Of a stretch of DNA of 64,000 nucleotides, positions 25,209-34,841 are shown one piece after another; positions within the stretch are counted from its first letter, which is position 1, and the number at the start of each line of letters is the position of its first letter. Position numbers and translations under genes: made by a program. The notes below the pieces were generated by a model that had not been told where the DNA came from, did no database searches, and saw only the letters and a program-made list of their open reading frames with translations. The stretch covers positions 1 to 64,000 of the forward strand of contig CAVPOB010000040.1 of NCBI GenBank assembly GCA_963706835.1. The letters run 5' to 3'. This stretch comes from CAVXYG01 sp963706835 (lineage in GTDB: Bacteria > Actinomycetota > Actinomycetes > S36-B12 > GCA-2699445).

Positions 25209-26161
25209 CGGGCCTTCCCTCCGCGCCGACCGGTACCGGGTCGTTGCAGCGTCTTCGGGTCGGTGTCGATCGGTTGCGGCGCCCCGACGCAGTCGGCGGG
25301 CACCGTGCCGACGTCCGCCCAGCGCACCGTGTGGCCGTCGAACACCGGACCGGCGGTGCAGGAGCGGGTCATGCGCGTGCGGCCGTCGCCGCCGACGACC
25401 GGCAGCACACAGGTCATGCACACGCCGATGCCACAGGCCATCGCCTCCTCCACCGCGGTCTGGGAGTGCGCACCCCGGGCCGCGGCAGCGGCCGTCACGG
25501 CGGCCAGCATCGGCATCGGGCCGCAGGAATAGGCGATGTCGGTGTCGTGCTCGTCCATCAGATCGCCCAGGACATCGGTGACCCTGCCGCGCACGCCCAT
25601 GCTGCCGTCATCGGTGGTCACCGTCGTGCTGGAACCGATCCGACGGCCCTCCAGGACGCCGAACAGCTTGGCCTCGGTCGCCGCCCCGAAGACGAAGTCG
25701 ACGCGGCAGCCGCGCTCTTTCAGCCGCTCGGCCAGCCAGAACAGGGGCGCAGCGCCGTAGCCGCCGCCCACCAGCACGGTGGCCACCGGGTCCTTCGGCA
25801 GCACGAACGGCTTGCCCAGCGGCGCGATGACGTCGATGACGTCGCCCCGCCGCCGCTCGGTCAGCCACACCGTTCCCGGGCCGTGCGGCGACACCACCAG
25901 TTCCATCACTCCGCCGGCGGCGCCCTTGCGCTCCACGCGGTAGATGGAGAAGGCCCGGCGCAGCAGCATCCCGGACCGCTCGTCGCCGATCGCGACGGCC
26001 GCGAAGTGCCCCGGGCGGGCGCGCTCCGGAATGCCCGGCGCAGTCAGGGTGAGCACCCGGTACTCGCCGGCGCGCCGCGTCGAGAGGACCTCGGCTCGGT
26101 ACTGCAGCGGACCGGTCGGTCGATGCACGCCTCCGGCGACCGGGGTGGTCCCGCGGCTCAC
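25205..26161 (-). CDS. pyrK: Dihydroorotate dehydrogenase electron transfer subunit
   Basis: 318 residues. RPGHFAAVAIGDERSGMLLRRAFSIYRV binds FAD and VLVGGGYGAAPLFWLAERL binds NAD. ACGIGVCMTCVLPV with the later SCTAG gives the four cysteines of a [2Fe-2S] cluster. It passes electrons from PyrD FMN to NAD+. GTG 26161 overlaps the carB stop (GTGA), and its own stop overlaps pyrD. Confidence 0.94.
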   Translation of the reverse strand: MSRGTTPVAGGVHRPTGPLQYRAEVLSTRRAGEYRVLTLTAPGIPERARPGHFAAVAIGDERSGMLLRRAFSIYRVERKGAAGGVMELVVSPHGPGTVWLTERRRGDVIDVIAPLGKPFVLPKDPVATVLVGGGYGAAPLFWLAERLKERGCRVDFVFGAATEAKLFGVLEGRRIGSSTTVTTDDGSMGVRGRVTDVLGDLMDEHDTDIAYSCGPMPMLAAVTAAAAARGAHSQTAVEEAMACGIGVCMTCVLPVVGGDGRTRMTRSCTAGPVFDGHTVRWADVGTVPADCVGAPQPIDTDPKTLQRPGTGRRGGKAR

Positions 26162-29100
26162 GGCTGCTCCTGCCGCAACCGGTCGAGGTCCGATGCATAC
26201 TCCTGCAGGGACCGCACACCGACCTGTCCCGAGCGTTGCGCCTCGATGCCCTGCACCGCAGCCGCCAAGCCCTGCACCGTGGTGATGCACGGCACGCGCC
26301 GGGAGACCGCTGCCGTGCGGATCTCGTACCCGTCCAGCCGGGGCCCCACACCGAACGGCGTGTTCACGATCAGGTCGATGTCGCCGGCCAGGATCGCATC
26401 CACCGTGGTTGGCTCCCCGTTCGGGCCGCGCCCCTCGTGCTGCTTGCGGAGCACGCCGGCCGACAGCCCGTTGCGCCGCAGGATGTCTGCGGTGCCGGCA
26501 GTGGCCAGGATCTCGAAGCCGAGGTCGGCCAGGCGCTTGACCGGGAAGATCATGGAGCGCTTGTCGCGGTTGGCGACCGAGACGAAGGCCCTGCCCGACC
26601 GTGGCAGCCCACCGGCGTATGCCGCCAACTGGGACTTGCCGTACGCGGTGCCGAAGACGACGTCGATGCCCATGACCTCGCCGGTCGACTTCATCTCCGG
26701 GCCCAGCACCGTGTCCACGCCGTGGAACCGGCCGAACGGCAGTACCGCCTCCTTCACCGCGATCGGGGCGCCGATGGGCAGGTGACCGCCGTCCCCGTCC
26801 GCCGGCAGCATCCCTTCATCGCGCAACTGCTTGATGGTGCTGCCCATCATGACGCGGGCAGCAGGCCTTGGCCAGGGGCGTGGCCGTTGCCTTCGACACG
26901 AACGGCACGGTACGCGAGGCCCGCGGGTTGGCCTCCAGGACGAACAGCACGTCACCGGCCATCGCGAACTGCACGTTCAGCAGTCCGCGCACCCCGACGC
27001 CGGCCGCGATGGCCTCGGTGCTGCGGCGGATCGCGCTCGATGTCGCCCGGGCCGAGCGTGATGGGCGGCAACGCGCACGCGCTGTCGCCGGAGTGGATCC
27101 CGGCCTCCTCGATGTGCTCCATGACACCGCCGAGGAACAGTTCCTCGCCGTCGTAGAGGGCGTCGACGTCGATCTCGATCGCGTCGTCGAGGAAGCGGTC
27201 GACGAGCACCGGGTGCTCCGGGTTGATCGTCGGTGGCCCGCTCCAGGTAGTCGCGCAGCATGTCGTCGTCGTAGACGATCTCCATGCCGCGGCCGCCGAG
27301 CACGTAGCTGGGCCGTACGAGCACCGGGTACCCGACACGGTGGGCGATGCCTGCGGGCCTCGTCGAAGGAGAACGCGGTGCCGTGCGCCGGCGCCGGGAG
27401 GTTCGCCGCATGCCAGCACGCGGCCGAACGCCCCGCGCTCCTCGGCCAGGTGGATGGCCTCCGGCGGCGTCCCGACCACCGGCACCCCGGCGTCCTTCAG
27501 CGCCTGCGCCAGGCCCAGCGGGGTCTGCCCGCCCAACTGCACGATGACCCCGGCGACCTCGCCGGTGCGCGGACTCGGCGTGCACGACCTCCAGCACGTC
27601 CTCCAGCGTGAGCGGCTCGAAGTACAGGCGACTGCTGGTGTCGTAGTCGGTGGAGACGGTCTCCGGGTTGCAGTTGACCATCACCGTCTCGTAGCCGGCC
27701 TCGCGCAGCGTCAGCGAGGCGTGGACGCAGGAGTAGTCGAACTCGATGCCCTGGCCGATCCGGTTGGGGCCGGAGCCGAGGATGATCACCTTCGGTGCCG
27801 TGCCCGGCTCGACCTCGTTCTCCTCGTCGTAGGAGGAGTAGTGGTAGGGCGTGCGAGCAGCGAACTCGGCGGCGCAGGTGTCGACGGTCTTGTAGACCGG
27901 GCGCACGCCCAGGGCATGGCGCACGCCGCGCACGACGGCCTCCGGCATACGTCGCGGATCTGCGCCGATCTGGGCGTCGGAGAAGCCGAGCCGCTTGGCC
28001 CGGTGCAGCAGATCGGCGTCCATGTGCTCGACCGCCGCCATCTCGTCGGCCATCTCGTTGATGCTGGCAGATCTGATCCAGGAACCACGGGTCGATGTGG
28101 GTCGCCTCGTGCACCTGTTCGATCGATGCGCCCCGCCCACAGCGCTCGCTGCACCTCGTTGATGCGGCCGTCGGTCGGAGCCGCCATCCGCTCCAGCAGG
28201 CCCGGCACGTCCACCGCGGCCTTGTCGCCGTCGAAGTCGGAAGGGCGCGTCGCGCTTCTCGATGGACCGCAGCGCCTTCTGCAGCGCTTCGGGGAAGTTG
28301 CGTCCGATGGCCATCGCCTCGCCGACGCTCTTCATGGTGGTGGTCAGCACGTGGTCGGCGTTCGGGAACTTCTCGAAGGCGAAGCGCGGCACCTTCACCA
28401 CGATGTAGTCCAGCGTCGGCTCGAACGACGCCGGGGTCTCGGCGGTGATGTCGTTGGGGATCTCGTCCAGGCTGTAGCCGATGGCCAGTCGTGCCGCGAT
28501 CTTGGCGATGGGGAATCCCGGTGGCCTTGGAAGCCAGCGCTGAGCTGCGAGAAACGCGCGGGTTCATCTCGATGACGATGATCCGGCCGTCATCGGGATT
28601 CACCGCGAACTGGATGTTGCAGCCGCCGGTGTCCACGCCGACGGCGCGGATGATGTCGATACCGAGATCGCGCAGCCGCTGATATTCGCGGTCGGTGAGC
28701 GTCAGCGAGGGGGCGACGGTGATGGAGTCGCCGGTGTGCACGCCCATCGGATCGAAGTTCTCGATGGAGCAGACGACGACCACGTTGTCGTTGTGGTCGC
28801 GCATCAGCTCCAGCTCGTACTCCTTCCAGCCGAGGATCGACTCCTCCAGCAGCACCTCGGTGGTGGGGCTGGCCAGCAGGCCCGCGCCGGCGATGCGGCG
28901 CAGGTCCTCCTCGTTGTAGGCGAACCCCGACCCGGCACCGCCCATGGTGAACGACGGGCGCACCACCACGGGGTAGCCGAGCTCCGCCACCGCCTGCTGG
29001 CATTCCGCCATGGAGTGGCAGATCCGGCTGCGGGCGCTCTCCCCGCCGATGGCGGCCACGATCTCCTTGAATCGCTCGCGGTTCTCGCCGCGCTGGATCG

Positions 29101-29464
29101 CCTCGACGTTGGCGCCGATCAGCTCCACGTCGTACTTGCGCAGCACCCCGGCCTCGTGCAGGGCGATGGCGGTGTTCAGCGCGGTCTGGCCCCCCAGGGT
29201 GGGCAGCAGCGCGTCGGGGCGCTCCTTGGCGATGATTTGCTCCACGACCTCCGGGGTGATGGGCTCGACGTAGGTGGCGTCGGCGAACTCCGGGTCGGTC
29301 ATGATCGTGGCCGGGTTGGAGTTGATGAGGATGACCCGCAGGCCCTCGGCTTTCAGCACCCGGCAGGCCTGGGTGCCGGAGTAGTCGAACTCGGCGGCCT
29401 GCCCGATGACGATCGGGCCGGACCCGATCACGAGCACGCTGCCGATGTCGTCGCGGCGAGGCAT
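26158..29464 (-). CDS. carB: Carbamoyl phosphate synthase large subunit (about ten frameshifts)
   Basis: About 1,100 residues. The N-terminal carboxyphosphate domain (VLVIGSGPIVIGQAAEFDYSG, INSNPATIMTD, PVVVRPSFTMGGAGSG) and the second ATP-grasp half (NRIGQGIEFDYSCVHASLTL, NCNPETVSTDYDTSSRLYFEPL, PVLVRPSYVLGGRGMEIVY) are both present. The MGS-like allosteric domain (ADLGFEILATAGTADILRRNG) closes the protein. It makes carbamoyl phosphate from glutamine-derived ammonia. Frame breaks near 28520, 28240, 28125, 28070, 27575, 27412, 27355, 27233, 27035 and 26863 are mostly one extra base. The ATG shares a base with the carA stop. Confidence 0.95.
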
Positions 29465-30582
29465 CAGGACCGCCCTTCCATCACGTCGCAGAACCGGTCG
29501 AACAGGTAGGCGGAGTCGTGCGGGCCCGCGGCGGCCTCCGGGTGGTACTGCACGCTGAAGGCGGGGGCGTCGAGCAGCCGCAGCCCCTCCACCACGTCGT
29601 CGTTCAGGCAGACATGGCTGACTTCCGCCCGGCCGAAGGGGGTCTCGAAGGGTCCCTCCCGGGGCGCGTCGACGGCGAAGCCGTGGTTGTGGGCGGTCAC
29701 TTCGACCTTGCTGGTCGCCAGGTCCATGACGGGCTGGTTGATGCCGCGGTGGCCGTACTTCAGCTTGTAGGTGCCCAGGCCCAGCGCGCGGCCCAGGATC
29801 TGGTTGCCGAAGCAGATGCCGAACACCGGGGTGCTGGAGCCGAGCGCCTCCTGCATGAGGCCGACCGCGGCATCGGCCGTGGCCGGGTCCCCGGGGCCGT
29901 TGGAGAAGAAGATCCCATCGGCGCCCAGGCCGAGCAGATCGCCGGGGCTGGTGCTGGCCGGCAGCACGTGCACCTCGATGCCGCGCTCCGCCATGCGATG
30001 AGGAGTCATGGCCTTGATGCCCAGATCGATGGCCGCGACCGTGAACCGCTTTGCCCCGATCGCGGGCACGACGTACGGCTGCGGGGTGCTCACGTCGGCG
30101 GTCAGATCGGCTCCGGCCATGCCCGGGCTGGCCAGGACCTGCTCGAGGTGATCGGGTGCTGTCGCCGCCTCGCCGCTGAAGATGCCGACGCGCATCGCCC
30201 CCCGCTCGCGCAGGTGCCGGGTGAGCGCTCTGGTGTCGATCCCGCTGATGCCCACGACGGCCGCGGCCTGGAGGTCCTCCTCCAGCGACCGCACGGCGCG
30301 CCAGTTGCTCATCCGCCGCGCCGGATCGCGCACCACGTAGCCGGACACCCAGATGCGCCGAGATTCCGGGTCCTCGTCGTTGGTCCCGGTGTTGCCGATG
30401 TGCGGAGCAGTCTGCACCACCACTTGGCGGTGGTAGGAGGGATCGGTCAGCGTCTCCTGGTAGCCGGTCATCCCGGTGGCGAACACCGCCTCGCCGAACG
30501 TGCTGCCCACCGCGCCGTAGGCGGTGCCGGCGAAACGGCGCCCGTCCTCCAGCACGAGCACCGCGGGCTGCGTGGTCGTCAT
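29464..30582 (-). CDS. carA: Carbamoyl phosphate synthase small subunit
   Basis: 372 residues, intact. The N-terminal domain (LVLEDGRRFAGTAYGA, FATGMTGYQETLTDPSY) precedes a class I glutamine amidotransferase with GICFGNQILGRALG (nucleophile Cys) and FSVQYHPEAAAGPHDS (His/Glu). It supplies ammonia to CarB. The ATG overlaps the stop of the upstream membrane protein gene (ATGA). Confidence 0.96.
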   Translation of the reverse strand: MTTTQPAVLVLEDGRRFAGTAYGAVGSTFGEAVFATGMTGYQETLTDPSYHRQVVVQTAPHIGNTGTNDEDPESRRIWVSGYVVRDPARRMSNWRAVRSLEEDLQAAAVVGISGIDTRALTRHLRERGAMRVGIFSGEAATAPDHLEQVLASPGMAGADLTADVSTPQPYVVPAIGAKRFTVAAIDLGIKAMTPHRMAERGIEVHVLPASTSPGDLLGLGADGIFFSNGPGDPATADAAVGLMQEALGSSTPVFGICFGNQILGRALGLGTYKLKYGHRGINQPVMDLATSKVEVTAHNHGFAVDAPREGPFETPFGRAEVSHVCLNDDVVEGLRLLDAPAFSVQYHPEAAAGPHDSAYLFDRFCDVMEGRS

Positions 30583-31140
30583 ACTTCCGCCTTCCCGATG
30601 AGAACCCTGACGGCGCGGATCAGCGCCACATGATCGGACGACTGCGGCATCCGCAGTCCAGTGGTGATGCTGCGACCGCCGTTGCGCCAGGTGATGGCGA
30701 CGATGCCGTCGCGCTCGTAGACCTCCTGGGCTATGCCCTTCGCCGAGGTGACCTCCTGAATATCCACCGCCGGGATGAACAGGTCCAGGGCGCCTTCCCG
30801 GCGCAGCAGCACACCGCTCGACGCGACGCCCACCTCGGCGCGACCGGGCACACCGAGGCCCTCGGCCGCGATCCGATCCAGCCAGTCCTCGGTGGCGACG
30901 GAGGCGACGTAGCGGGCCAGGAACTCCTGCTCCGGCACGAAGGACTTGCCCGGCAGCGGGGGCAGTTCGACCCACGACTGACGGCTGCACCCGTCGGCGC
31001 CAGTTGCGCCACATCGCCACCACGGCGATGGCGGTGACGGCGAGCACGGCCACCGTCAGTCCCAGCCGCTCCGGCCAAGCGGTCACCGGGGCCTGCTCGG
31101 TGAAGTCCTGCGCTAGCACACCGGCCCGCAGCGGCGCCAT
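30579..31140 (-). CDS. Membrane protein with PH-like domain in the pyr operon (one frameshift)
   Basis: About 187 residues. One N-terminal membrane segment (LGLTVAVLAVTAIAVVAMWRN) is followed by a soluble beta-rich part (EVGVASSGVLLRREGALDLFIPAVDIQEV, GIVAITWRNGGRSITTGLR). A small membrane protein of this type sits between pyrC and carA in many actinobacteria and is often labelled PH-like or transporter. Its role is unknown. An indel near 30990 separates the two parts (RQSWVELPPLPGKSF is recovered by one base). It starts 1 nt after the pyrC stop and overlaps carA. Confidence 0.8.
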
Positions 31141-31141
31141 C

Positions 31142-32488
31142 TCAGACCGCGGTCGCCGCGACGGCCTCGGCCAGGGCGCCGGGCCTCGGTGCGGCCAACT
31201 CGCCATCGGCAACAGTCGGCTCGCCGTACAGGATCGTCCACCGAACCACGCCGGGCAGCGTCATTCCGGCGAACGGCGTGTTCTTGCTCTTGCCCGCCAG
31301 TTCGGAGGGCTCCACGGTCCAGGTGGCGTCGGGATCGACCAGCACGATGTTGGCCGGCTCGCCCACCGCCACCGGCCGTCCCTGGCTGCTGAGCCGCCCG
31401 ATCCGAGCCGGCGCGGCCGACATCCGGTCGGCGACCTCGGCCCAGGAGAGCCGTCCCGGCTGCACCATCGTCTCGATGACGACCGACAGCGCCGTCTGCA
31501 GTCCGACCATGCCGAAGGCGGCGTAGTCCCATTCGCACTCCTTGTCCTCGATGGAGTGCGGCGCATGATCGGTGGCCACGACGTCGATCGTGCCGTCGGC
31601 CAGCCCGGCGCGCAGCGCCTCGACATCGGCCGTCGTCCGCAGCGGCGGATTGACCTTGAAGACCGGGTCGTAGCCCCTGGCCCGCTCGTCGGTCAGCAGC
31701 AGGTGATGCGGCGTCACCTCTGCGGTGACGGCGATGCCCTGCTGCTTGGCGCGCCGCACGATGTCGACGCTGCCGGCGGTGGAGACGTGGCAGACGTGCA
31801 GCCGGGACCCGACATGGTGGGCGAGCAGGGAGTCGCGGGAGATGATCGCCTCCTCGGCGACGGCCGGCCAACCGCGAAGCCCCAGCACCGCCGAGACGTC
31901 GCCCTCGTTCATCTGGGCGCCCTCGGTGAGGCGGGGCTCTTGCGGGTGCTGGGCGACCACGCCGTCGAAGGCCTTCACGTACTCCAGGGCCCGCCGCATG
32001 ATGACGGCATCGGAGACGCAGTGACCGTCGTCGGAGAACACGCGCACACCGGCAGCCGAATCGGCCATGGCGCCGAGCTCGGCGAGGTGCTCCCCCGCCA
32101 GGCCGACGGTGATGGCGCCGACCGGGCGGACCTCGCAGTAGCCGGACGCCAGCCCGAGTCGCCACACCTGCTCGACGACACCGGCGGTGTCGGCGACCGG
32201 AGTGGTGTTCGCCATCGCGTGCACCGCGGTGAAGCCGCCCAGCGCCGCCGCCTGCGTCCCGGACTCGATCGTCTCGGCGTCCTCGCGGCCGGGCTCGCGC
32301 AGATGCGTGTGCAGGTCGACCAGCCCGGGCAGCGCAACGGCGCCCCGGGCGTCGATCACCTGGGCGTCCGGATTGTCGTGCGCTGCGCCGCCCACCGGCG
32401 CGATCGCACTGATCGTGCTGCCGGTCACGACGATGTCGGCCGGCTCCTCGCCCAGGATGCGCGCGTTGCGGATGATCAGATCGGCCAT
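31142..32488 (-). CDS. pyrC: Dihydroorotase
   Basis: 448 residues, intact. ALPGLVDLHTHLREPGREDAE holds the first two metal ligands. AVHAMANTTPVADTAG, HVCHVSTAGSVDIV, TAEVTPHHLLLTD and VVATDHAPHS are the remaining active-site motifs of the class I enzyme. It cyclises carbamoyl aspartate to dihydroorotate. It is 2 nt after pyrB and 1 nt before the membrane protein. Confidence 0.96.
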   Translation of the reverse strand: MADLIIRNARILGEEPADIVVTGSTISAIAPVGGAAHDNPDAQVIDARGAVALPGLVDLHTHLREPGREDAETIESGTQAAALGGFTAVHAMANTTPVADTAGVVEQVWRLGLASGYCEVRPVGAITVGLAGEHLAELGAMADSAAGVRVFSDDGHCVSDAVIMRRALEYVKAFDGVVAQHPQEPRLTEGAQMNEGDVSAVLGLRGWPAVAEEAIISRDSLLAHHVGSRLHVCHVSTAGSVDIVRRAKQQGIAVTAEVTPHHLLLTDERARGYDPVFKVNPPLRTTADVEALRAGLADGTIDVVATDHAPHSIEDKECEWDYAAFGMVGLQTALSVVIETMVQPGRLSWAEVADRMSAAPARIGRLSSQGRPVAVGEPANIVLVDPDATWTVEPSELAGKSKNTPFAGMTLPGVVRWTILYGEPTVADGELAAPRPGALAEAVAATAV

Positions 32489-32490
32489 GG

Positions 32491-33441
32491 TCAGTTCCCC
32501 CCCTCAGCGGCGGAGCCGGCCCCGCCGAGCAGCAGGTAGAGCACGGCCATGCGCACGCTCACCCCGTTGGCTACTTGTTCCACGATGACCGAGCGCTCGT
32601 CGTCGGCCACTTCCGCGGCGATCTCCATCCCGCGGTTCATCGGGCCCGGGTGCATGACGATCGCATGGTCGGGCAGCATCGCCATGCGGCGGGCATCGAG
32701 ACCGTACCGGCGCGAGTACTCATGGGCGCTGGGGAAGAACGCGGCGTTCATCCGCTCCCGCTGCACCCGCAGCATCATCACCGCGTCGGATTCGGGCAGC
32801 GGGTCGTCCAGGTCGTAGGAGACGCGGCACGGCCACTTGTCCACCCCCACGGGCAGCAGGGTCGGCGGCGCCACCAGCGTGACCTCTGCGCCGAGCGTGT
32901 GCAGCAGCAGCACGTTGGAGCGCGCCACGCGGCTGTGCAGCACGTCGCCGACGATCGTGATCTTGCGGCCGGCAAGATCCCCCTGGCCGTCGGCGAGGTG
33001 GCGGCGCATGGTGAAGGCGTCGAGCAGCGCCTGCGTCGGGTGCTCGTGGGTGCCGTCCCCGGCGTTGACCACGCTGGCCTGCATCCATCCGGCATGGGCG
33101 AGCTGGTGCGGCGCCCCCGATGCGCCGTGGCGGATGACCACGGCGTCGGCGCCCATGGCGGCCAGGGTCAGCGCGGTGTCCTTCAGGCTCTCGCCCTTGG
33201 AGACCGACGACCCCTTGGCGGAGAAGTTGATGACATCGGCGGACAGCCGCTTCGCGGCCGCCTCGAAGGAGATCCGCGTGCGCGTGGAGTCCTCGAAGAA
33301 CAGGTTCACCACGGTGCGGCCGCGCAGCGCGGGCAGTTTGCGCACCGAGGCGGTGGTCAGGTTGGCCATCTCCGCGGCGGTGTCCAGGATCAGCAGCGCG
33401 TCGTCGCGCGTCAGGTCGGCACTGCTGAGCAGATGGGTCAT
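32491..33441 (-). CDS. pyrB: Aspartate carbamoyltransferase catalytic subunit
   Basis: 316 residues. LFFEDSTRTRISFEAAAKRL is the carbamoyl phosphate loop. GDGTHEHPTQALLDAFTMRRH, VGDVLHSRVARSN and VMHPGPMNRGMEI complete the active site. It joins carbamoyl phosphate and aspartate. No pyrI regulatory gene is present. ATG 33441 shares a base with the pyrR stop (TGATG); GTG 33444 is an alternative. Confidence 0.96.
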   Translation of the reverse strand: MTHLLSSADLTRDDALLILDTAAEMANLTTASVRKLPALRGRTVVNLFFEDSTRTRISFEAAAKRLSADVINFSAKGSSVSKGESLKDTALTLAAMGADAVVIRHGASGAPHQLAHAGWMQASVVNAGDGTHEHPTQALLDAFTMRRHLADGQGDLAGRKITIVGDVLHSRVARSNVLLLHTLGAEVTLVAPPTLLPVGVDKWPCRVSYDLDDPLPESDAVMMLRVQRERMNAAFFPSAHEYSRRYGLDARRMAMLPDHAIVMHPGPMNRGMEIAAEVADDERSVIVEQVANGVSVRMAVLYLLLGGAGSAAEGGN

Positions 33442-34016
33442 CACGATGCGCTCCCCTCGTTCGCAACGATGAGTTCCACGGCGTCGCGGTCGTCGATCTC
33501 GGTGAGCAGCACCCGGACCGCGTCCTCGCGCAACGTGGTGACGTTCTTGCCGACGTGATCGGCGCGGATCGGCAGATCCCGATGACCGCGGTCGACCAGG
33601 ACAGCCAGCCGGACCGCCCGGGGCCGGCCGTACTCGTTCAGCGCGTCCAGCGCGGCCCGAACGGTGCGACCGGAGAAGAGCACGTCGTCCACGAGGACCA
33701 CGATCTTGTCGTCGATGCCGCCCGGCGGGATCGACGTCGGCTGCAGGGGCCGGGTGGGATTGCGGCGCAGGTCGTCGCGGTACATCGTCGGGTCCACCGA
33801 CCCCACCGGCACGCTGGTGCCCTCGATGGCGGCAATCGTCTCGGCGATGCGCCGCGCGAGGAAGGTCCCGCGGGTGGGGATGCCGAGGATCACCAGGTCC
33901 TTGCTGCCCTTGGCGTGCTCGAGCAGTTCGTGGGAGATGCGCGTCAGACTGCGCTTGATGTCGCGAGCATCGGCAACAGTACGGGCATTGCCGGATTCGC
34001 TGGTAGCGGGCGCCAT
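33441..34016 (-). CDS. pyrR: PyrR, RNA-binding regulator / uracil phosphoribosyltransferase
   Basis: 191 residues. RSLTRISHELLEHAKGSKDLVILGIPTRGTFLARRI and the PRPP loop KIVVLVDDVLFSGRTVRAALDAL identify the PyrR phosphoribosyltransferase fold. With bound UMP it binds hairpins in pyr leader mRNA; in mycobacteria this represses translation. Two matching hairpins lie in its own leader (34035-34075). ATG 34016 has an AGGAGG Shine-Dalgarno. Confidence 0.95.
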   Translation of the reverse strand: MAPATSESGNARTVADARDIKRSLTRISHELLEHAKGSKDLVILGIPTRGTFLARRIAETIAAIEGTSVPVGSVDPTMYRDDLRRNPTRPLQPTSIPPGGIDDKIVVLVDDVLFSGRTVRAALDALNEYGRPRAVRLAVLVDRGHRDLPIRADHVGKNVTTLREDAVRVLLTEIDDRDAVELIVANEGSAS

Positions 34017-34034
34017 GGGCACCGACCTCCTACC

Positions 34035-34050
34035 CCGCCTCGCCGGGCGG
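34035..34050 (-). promoter_or_regulatory. PyrR-binding-type RNA hairpin 2 next to the Shine-Dalgarno
   Basis: In the transcript this reads CCGCCCGGCGAGGCGG: a 5-bp stem (CCGCC/GGCGG) closing the hexaloop CGGCGA, which fits the CNGNGA consensus of PyrR-binding loops. It ends 4 nt before AGGAGG, so PyrR binding would block ribosome access to pyrR. Confidence 0.6.
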
Positions 34051-34057
34051 ATCTCAG

Positions 34058-34075
34058 GCCGCCTCGCTGGACGGC
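34058..34075 (-). promoter_or_regulatory. PyrR-binding-type RNA hairpin 1 in the pyr leader
   Basis: In the transcript this reads GCCGUCCAGCGAGGCGGC: a 6-bp stem (one U-G pair) closing the hexaloop CAGCGA, again CNGNGA. The context UCCAGCGAGGC is close to the Bacillus anti-antiterminator loop UCCAGAGAGGC. It lies 7 nt upstream of hairpin 2. Confidence 0.65.
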
Positions 34076-34077
34076 GT

Positions 34078-34096
34078 TCAGGAAGATTCCTCCTGA
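34078..34096 (-). promoter_or_regulatory. Small hairpin upstream in the pyr leader
   Basis: TCAGGA and TCCTGA (34078-34083, 34091-34096) form a 6-bp stem with a 7-nt loop just upstream of the two PyrR-type hairpins. It may be an additional leader structure; function unknown. Confidence 0.35.
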
Positions 34097-34144
34097 CGGT
34101 AGCAAACGGCCCGCGACGCGAACGATGCGGCACCCGATCGGGGG

Positions 34145-34157
34145 AAACTTTCTGTTA
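34145..34157. promoter_or_regulatory. Candidate BldD box in the pyrR-bldD intergenic region
   Basis: AAAC-TTTCT-GTTA matches five of six defined positions of the BldD consensus TNAC-N5-GTNA. A palindrome CTAC-ATTAC-GTAG (34195-34207, antisense spacing also 5) shares the AC-N5-GT core. BldD commonly represses its own gene. Binding here is a guess. Confidence 0.3.
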
Positions 34158-34258
34158 CCTGCCATACTCTCCGTAGTGCAGTACATTCCTTGCGCTACAT
34201 TACGTAGAGGCTGCGCAGTCTGCGGGGAGCCGTTCTTTCTAGGGGTGGGGGTAGGGCT

Positions 34259-34814
34259 ATGGCAACGGACTACGGGCGAGCACTTGGCGCTACGACTGCG
34301 ATCCATCCGGCAACAACAGAACCTTTCGCTGCAGGGCGTGGAGGAGAAGTCCCGCGGTCAGTGGAAGGCCGTCGTCGTCGGATCCTACGAGCGCGGTGAC
34401 CGGGCGATCACCGTGGCCAAACTCGCCGCCCTGGCGTCCTTCTACGGCGTGCCAGTCAACGAACTGCTGCCCGACGGGGCGTCCAGCGCCACGATCGAGC
34501 CACCCCCGAGCGTGGTCATCGACCTCACCCGACTGGCAGAGATGCCCGCCCCGGCCGGCCAACTGCTGCAGCGCTACATCGCCGCGATCCAGGCGCAGCG
34601 GGGCGACTACAACGGCCGCATCCTGTCGATCCGGCAAGAGGATCTGCGCACCCTCGCCGTGATGTACGACCGCCGCCCGAGCCAGTTGGCGGAGGAACTC
34701 ATCGCCTGGGGCGTGCTGAACCCACCGGCCAGTGCCAGTGTGGCAGCAGCCCCGCCGGCGCAGCGCACGGCCGCCCGGACGCTGCCGGTCGCCCTGCCGG
34801 ACGCAACCGTCTAG
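34259..34814 (+). CDS. bldD: BldD-family cyclic-di-GMP-responsive transcription regulator (one frameshift)
   Basis: About 185 residues. The N-terminal helix-turn-helix domain (LRSIRQQQNLSLQGVEEKSRGQWKAVVVGSYERGDRAI) is followed by a C-terminal domain carrying RGD-YNGRILSI-RQED. This is exactly the RXD-X8-RXXD motif that binds tetrameric c-di-GMP in Streptomyces BldD. The true start is ATG 34259 (MATDYGRALG). One extra base near 34288 shifts it from the HTH frame; removing it gives the expected DYGRALGLRLRSIR. The gene is divergent from pyrR, as in Streptomyces. Confidence 0.92.
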
Positions 34815-34841
34815 CAGCGCGCGCCGGCGCGAGTCGGCGCC

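Noticed and set aside
26158..29464. carB as a decayed pseudogene
   Set aside because: Conserved motifs continue across every break, the gene is embedded in an intact pyr operon, and the same kind of error affects unrelated essential genes.
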